Source: Candidatus Melainabacteria bacterium
GTDB lineage: Bacteria; Cyanobacteriota; Vampirovibrionia; Obscuribacterales; Obscuribacteraceae
Direction of reading: 5' to 3'
Assembly: GCA_016212515.1 (NCBI GenBank)
Contig: JACRFZ010000078.1
Coordinates: forward strand, 62,001-126,000
DNA length: 64,000 nucleotides
Shown here: positions 59,859 to 64,000 of the stretch, in pieces
How positions within the stretch are numbered: position 1 is the first letter of the stretch
Layout: each line of letters begins with the position of its first letter
The notes under the pieces: model-generated
The model's input: only the letters and a program-made list of their open reading frames with translations
The model's database searches: none
Told to the model about the DNA's origin: nothing
Translations under genes and position numbers: made by a program

Positions 59859-61913
59859 CTAGTACTGACCGGGCTTTCGGAGCTGTTGTGCCCTTTCATG
59901 TAATACTTTTAATTGATCGCGAAGCTCGGCTGCTCTCTCGAAATCCAGCTCCCTGGCTGCGTCTTTCATATCCTTTTCGATACGTTTAATAGCTGCTTTA
60001 AGATCACGATCGGATAACTCCATAACTTCGTCCGGCACCGGCACTTTCTCTTTTTTGCCGCGCCCACGAGGCTTTTCAGGCACCGGTGCGGAATCTTTAC
60101 CACGCAAGGATTCAAGCAATGTATTGGATGAACTCTTGACAATAGTAGTGGGTGTTATGCCGTGGGCTTCATTGTGGGCAATCTGAATAGCTCTTCTTCT
60201 TTCCGTTTCGCTCGTGGCTTCGATGATGGAGTCGGTCATCTTGTCAGCATACAAAATGACTTTGCCGGCCGCGTTACGGGCAGCCCTTCCGATAGTTTGA
60301 ATCAGCGAGCGGGCCGCCCTCAAGAAACCTTCCTTATCTGCTTCCATAATGGCCACCAGAGTCACTTCCGGCAGATCCAGACCTTCTCGCAAGAGGTTTA
60401 CACCAACCAGCACGTCAAAAACACCAAGACGTAGATCTCGCAAGAGTTCCACCCGCTCCAGGGCCTTGATATCGGAATGCAGCCACTTCACTTTGATGCC
60501 CAGTTGGCTCAGATAATCGGTCAGATCTTCGGCCATGCGCTTGGTGAGAGTAGTGACCAGCACCCTTTCATCACGGGCCGCTCTCTCTTTTATCTCGCCA
60601 ATCAGATCATCAATCTGCCCGTCTATGGGGCGAATTTCGACCACCGGATCAACCAGACCGGTGGGACGAATGATCTGTTCCACCACCTGGGTGGAGACGG
60701 ACAGTTCCCAGTCGCCCGGTGTGGCTGAAACAAACACCACTTTGCCCACCCGCTCAAAGAACTCATCGGGTGTGAGGGGACGATTGTCTCTGGCGCAGGG
60801 CAGCCGAAAGCCATAGTCTATAAGAGTGTCTTTGCGGCTGCGGTCGCCATGGAACATACCGCGCAACTGCGGCACCGTCACGTGGGACTCATCTATAAAG
60901 GTAATGAAACCGTCCCGACCATATTTGCGCACGAAGTAGTCCACCAGAGTCTTGGGCGGCTCACCGGGCTTGCGTCCCTCCAGAATGCGAGAGTAGTTTT
61001 CAATGCCGTTGCAGTAGCCCACTTCCTTCAGCATCTCGATATCAAACCTGGTGCGCTGCTTCAGTCTCTGCGCTTCCACCAGTTTGCCCTGACCAATAAG
61101 TTCACCGATGCGCTCTTCCAATTCAATTTCAATTTGCTGCACGGAGGTTTCGATTTCGTTTTCGTCTGCCACATAGTGCTTGGCCGGATAGATGCGCACT
61201 TCATTGACTATTTCTTCCACCTCACCAGTGACCGGATTGATAAAGGAAATTCGCTCTACTTCATCGCCAAAGAAAGCAATTTTGATAATGCGTTCTTCAT
61301 ATGAGGGATAGATTTCCAGAATTTCGCCTCTGGCTCTAAACTTAGTGCGCTCCACCACCAGATCATTTCGGTCGTAATGAATAGCCACAAGCTTCTTCAG
61401 AAGTTCGTGGCGATCTATTTCCATGCCCACGGAAAGCTCTATGGCCGCCGACAAATAGCGTTCCGGCACACCCAGACCATAAATTGTGGAAACCGAACCG
61501 ACCACCACCACGTCATCCCGCTCCCAGAGCGAACGTGTGGTGGAATGCCTCAGTCTGTCAATCTCTTCGTTAATGCTGGCTTCCTTCTCGATAAAGGTAT
61601 CGGTGGAAGGAATATAAGATTCCGGCTGATAGTAGTCGTAATAGGAGATGAAGTATTCAACCGCATTATTGGGGAAGAACTCTTTCATCTCGTTGCAGAG
61701 CTGGGCAGCCAGGGTCTTGTTGTGGGCCAGAACCAGAGCCGGCATCTGAGTTTCAGCGATGATACTGGCCATGGTCATGGTCTTGCCGGAGCCGGTCACA
61801 CCCAGAAGGGTCTGGAAGGGGGCTCCCTCTCTCAGTCCATGAGAAAGCTCTGATATAGCCCGAGGCTGATCTCCGGCTGGCTGAAAGCTCGAGACTACAC
61901 TGAATTCAGGCAT
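59859..61913 (-). CDS. uvrB: Excinuclease ABC subunit B
   Basis: 684 residues from ATG (MPEFSVVSSFQPAGDQPRAI); a GTG 11 codons upstream is also open. Motifs: Walker A GVTGSGKT, the damage-binding beta-hairpin region YYQPESYIPSTDTFIEKE, DESHVTVPQLRGMF (motif II), GVNLLREGLDLPEV and the QTIGRAARN helicase motif VI. The C-terminal UVR domain for UvrC binding is present (IKRIEKDMKDAARELDFERA). It verifies damage in nucleotide excision repair. tatA lies just upstream. Confidence 0.97.
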   Translation of the reverse strand: MPEFSVVSSFQPAGDQPRAISELSHGLREGAPFQTLLGVTGSGKTMTMASIIAETQMPALVLAHNKTLAAQLCNEMKEFFPNNAVEYFISYYDYYQPESYIPSTDTFIEKEASINEEIDRLRHSTTRSLWERDDVVVVGSVSTIYGLGVPERYLSAAIELSVGMEIDRHELLKKLVAIHYDRNDLVVERTKFRARGEILEIYPSYEERIIKIAFFGDEVERISFINPVTGEVEEIVNEVRIYPAKHYVADENEIETSVQQIEIELEERIGELIGQGKLVEAQRLKQRTRFDIEMLKEVGYCNGIENYSRILEGRKPGEPPKTLVDYFVRKYGRDGFITFIDESHVTVPQLRGMFHGDRSRKDTLIDYGFRLPCARDNRPLTPDEFFERVGKVVFVSATPGDWELSVSTQVVEQIIRPTGLVDPVVEIRPIDGQIDDLIGEIKERAARDERVLVTTLTKRMAEDLTDYLSQLGIKVKWLHSDIKALERVELLRDLRLGVFDVLVGVNLLREGLDLPEVTLVAIMEADKEGFLRAARSLIQTIGRAARNAAGKVILYADKMTDSIIEATSETERRRAIQIAHNEAHGITPTTIVKSSSNTLLESLRGKDSAPVPEKPRGRGKKEKVPVPDEVMELSDRDLKAAIKRIEKDMKDAARELDFERAAELRDQLKVLHERAQQLRKPGQY

Positions 61914-61958
61914 ATTTACAAAGGCATACTCGGTGAATAGCTTCACACCGCCGGCAGA

Positions 61959-62246
61959 TTAGCCGGAGAAGGGATTCCCCTGTTTGTCACCGCCACCGGC
62001 CACAGGGCTTGTAACGGCACTTACATCGGTGACCTTCTCGCCACGGTCTTCCAGGGTAACAGACTCTACATGGGGAGTAGCTTTGACTGTGTTGGTTACA
62101 TCTTCCTGGGCGTCGGTGAGGGCTTTTTTGAAATTACCCAGACCCTGACCAAGTGACTTACCCAACTCGGGCAATTTCTTCGGTCCGAAGACCAGAAGCG
62201 CTACTCCGAGTACTATAGCCACATCAACAGGACTGTTGAAAATCAT
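61959..62246 (-). CDS. tatA: Sec-independent translocase subunit TatA/TatB
   Basis: 95 residues from ATG (MIFNSPVDVAIVLGVALLVFGPKKLPELGKSLG), with AGAGG eight bases upstream. The short N-terminal helix followed by FGPKKLPELGK and an amphipathic helix is the Tat hallmark. The Phe-Gly after the helix supports TatA, but TatB cannot be excluded. tatC is not in the window. The C-terminus is Gly/Ser/Val-rich. Confidence 0.93.
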   Translation of the reverse strand: MIFNSPVDVAIVLGVALLVFGPKKLPELGKSLGQGLGNFKKALTDAQEDVTNTVKATPHVESVTLEDRGEKVTDVSAVTSPVAGGGDKQGNPFSG

Positions 62247-62335
62247 AGACAAAACCTCTCGACCGATGGCATTAGCGCAATTTTATGGTGCGCATCGTCA
62301 ATGCCGTTCTTAATAGATACTAGCACAGGACCGCT

Positions 62336-63799
62336 TCATTTTTGCAGGCGCCGCCCGGCCGGTGTCGTGGGGACCAGGGGCTCGGCAGCACCATTTGAAT
62401 AGTTGACCAGGGGAGCCCTGAGGAACTCTTTCAGCTTGCGTGTCTTCAGTCTGTCGGACATCTCGGCTATCAGGGCTTGCATGTAGACGTAATCAGGCAC
62501 GACTCCTTCCGGTTCCAGATGGCTCAAAAGCCCACCGGTATCGGTAGAAGAGTCGATAGAAGTATTGGGTCGGTTGCCCACAAAGTTGGCATAGTTCATG
62601 GAAGAAATGGCCGCCACATACTGCGGATCCGGATTCAATCTCAGCCAGCGCACCTTATTGGTAAGGAAGAGATTGTAGAGAAATGTGATGTGGGGATGAT
62701 CGATTTGTTGTTGGGCGTGGTCCACACTGGAAGCAAAAATGCCCACCAGAAGCTTGGGATAAGTGGAAGCCACCTGACTTACGTAAAGGGAGCCGTCGCG
62801 GTCCTGGAAAAACTCTTCCGCCTCGGAAACAGTGGCAACATTGGACGGCCACTCATCTCCAAATATCTTCAGGCGCTCGCAAGCTGCCACCACCTGAGGT
62901 GGGAAGAACTGCTTGGTCATGGAGACGTCGAGAGCCGAATTGAAGGCAAACTCTCTTGATTCTTCCCACTGGCCGTTGTCGTTTTCGTCAAAATAGAGGA
63001 CGCCTTTGAAGCCTGGAGTGCCACGCTTCTTGCCGGACATACGATTGGGGTTGCGGAAACCCTGGGCCAGCCATTTGAGCTTCCTGTAGTCCACCACCAG
63101 GTTTCCCGTTGAGGCAGAACCTTCCCGATAGTGTTTATTGAGCAGCAGATCTTGCTGGGAGCCCAGGTTTGGTGGGTTGAACATAGAACCGACCGGGCTT
63201 TCATAGAAGCCGAGCCAGGAGATGAAATCAAGCTCAGAGGGGAACTTTGCCAGGGTGACAAGAGCCTGGTTGCCGCCGTTATCCCAACCAACCAAGCCTA
63301 TATTCTGCGGGTCAACTTTGAAATTGCCGGCAGAAAGCAAGTCTTGAATGAAGCGACCCTTGTAGTCAGGTTTCTTACCGCCTGCAAAAAGAATGACGTC
63401 ACGCAGCGCCTCTATGGAAACAGTGCCGCGATTATCGAAGGTGCCCTTGCTGCAAAATTCAGGGCTACCGCCGCCCGGGAAGGCAAAGCGAACTTCCACG
63501 AAGCCCACCTGGGCAGCATGCATGTTGAAAGTAAGACCATCGGCACCGTTGCCCCCGGGCACTACCACCGCCACCGGTGCACCCTCCGCATAGCGCGGTT
63601 TGCTGCCCCAGAGCATATTGACGGCCAGACCCTGGCCTTCGCAGGTCTCCGAGGGCACATAGGTACTGACCGTATTTTCCTTTACCAGAGGTGGAATGCG
63701 CAGGCTCTCCGGCGGCACATCCATGGCCGCGGCCAGGGCGGCGCCGCTGCCGAGAGAAAAGAGGCAAAGTGCTAGGGCGGTCAGTTTTCTTACTATCAT
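62336..63799 (-). CDS. Secreted hydrolase-like protein with Asp at the nucleophile elbow
   Basis: 487 residues. The signal peptide KLTALALCLFSLGSGAALAA is clear. The first half resembles an alpha/beta hydrolase: AVVVPGGNGADG as the oxyanion strand and NIGLVGWDNGGNQALV as the elbow, with Asp173 where serine hydrolases have Ser, as in haloalkane dehalogenases and epoxide hydrolases. A DENDNGQWEE loop (271-280) looks like a calcium-binding EF-hand-type loop. The second half has no known motif. The substrate is unknown, and the elbow assignment is by pattern only. Confidence 0.65.
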   Translation of the reverse strand: MIVRKLTALALCLFSLGSGAALAAAMDVPPESLRIPPLVKENTVSTYVPSETCEGQGLAVNMLWGSKPRYAEGAPVAVVVPGGNGADGLTFNMHAAQVGFVEVRFAFPGGGSPEFCSKGTFDNRGTVSIEALRDVILFAGGKKPDYKGRFIQDLLSAGNFKVDPQNIGLVGWDNGGNQALVTLAKFPSELDFISWLGFYESPVGSMFNPPNLGSQQDLLLNKHYREGSASTGNLVVDYRKLKWLAQGFRNPNRMSGKKRGTPGFKGVLYFDENDNGQWEESREFAFNSALDVSMTKQFFPPQVVAACERLKIFGDEWPSNVATVSEAEEFFQDRDGSLYVSQVASTYPKLLVGIFASSVDHAQQQIDHPHITFLYNLFLTNKVRWLRLNPDPQYVAAISSMNYANFVGNRPNTSIDSSTDTGGLLSHLEPEGVVPDYVYMQALIAEMSDRLKTRKLKEFLRAPLVNYSNGAAEPLVPTTPAGRRLQK

Positions 63800-63955
63800 C
63801 TAAGGCAGGTATCCTGGCAATGCCAGTCGGGGAAATAAACAAATCAGCAAGATCATCTCACAGGAGAGCAGAGGCTTCCCCAGAAGGCGTTTATGTTGCC
63901 GTGTTTGTTCCCGCCTCGGGGCGGCAAGAGGCTGTGGGCGGCAAATTGTTTTATC

Positions 63956-64000
63956 TTAATTTATGAGAGCCTGCAGGCGAGTGAAGTCGCCCAGGCGCTT
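63956..64000 (-). CDS. C-terminal end of a gene entering from the right
   Basis: On the minus strand the last 14 codons before a TAA are open to the window edge and end GDFTRLQALIN. This fits the tail of a protein whose main part lies outside. It is too short to identify and could be chance. Confidence 0.35.
   Translation of the reverse strand, partial: KRLGDFTRLQALIN

Overview
The window is an ordinary stretch of bacterial chromosome: about 57 protein genes, one tRNA, and no insertion sequence, phage, CRISPR array or rRNA. Three traits point to the cyanobacterial lineage. The ATP synthase cluster runs a-c-b'-b-delta-alpha-gamma, has a duplicated b/b' stator, and has no beta or epsilon gene beside it, as in cyanobacteria and chloroplasts. 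The subunit a helix carries the cyanobacterial/chloroplast 'ADE' pattern, and the cysteine synthase resembles the plant/cyanobacterial type. No photosynthesis gene is visible. With the many TPR and secreted proteins of unknown function and frequent TTG/GTG starts, this suggests a non-photosynthetic cyanobacterial relative (Vampirovibrionia/'Melainabacteria', perhaps Obscuribacterales). The lineage is an inference; no search was run.

Layout. 1-2.6 kb (+): end of an acyl-CoA carboxylase carboxyltransferase, a biotin carboxylase homologue lacking key catalytic residues, and a biotin carrier protein. 2.7-7.3 kb: a helical-repeat protein, a propeller lipoprotein, a secreted FKBP isomerase, tRNA-Thr(CGT) and a CHAP/NlpC-like protein. 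7.4-7.7 kb: a terminator-ended structured RNA candidate. 7.8-14.4 kb (+): M16 peptidase, dut, dapB, dapA, RNase J and mnmH in one run. 14.6-21.2 kb (-): sepF, ispD, scpB, scpA and smc (division and chromosome segregation). 21.3-27.7 kb: small membrane ORF, a four-repeat protein, an SGNH-like protein, a TPR protein, tgt and a PspA/Vipp1 homologue. 27.8-37.1 kb (+): ATP synthase cluster, SpoIID-domain protein, site-2 protease and FmdB. 37.2-43.2 kb (-): panB coupled to a TPR protein, a zinc ribbon and a 1043-residue protein with an HEIGH zinc-protease motif. 43.8-49.3 kb (+): fabG, acpP, fabF, gatA, a secreted protein and a cysteine synthase broken by two in-frame stops. 49.6-64 kb: alpha/beta hydrolase, a secreted protein, a GGDEF/HD-GYP protein with a degenerate receiver domain, asnB, a 3-methyladenine glycosylase, VanZ, rpoD, uvrB, tatA and a hydrolase-like protein with Asp at the nucleophile elbow.

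Most genes are housekeeping. The features that stand out are the degenerate biotin carboxylase, the double-stop cysK, the HEIGH protein, the c-di-GMP protein with altered receiver and HD-GYP residues, and four intergenic elements whose inverted repeats nest or compete as in folded RNA. The motif comparisons are from memory of family consensus sequences and the RNA folds were made by eye.
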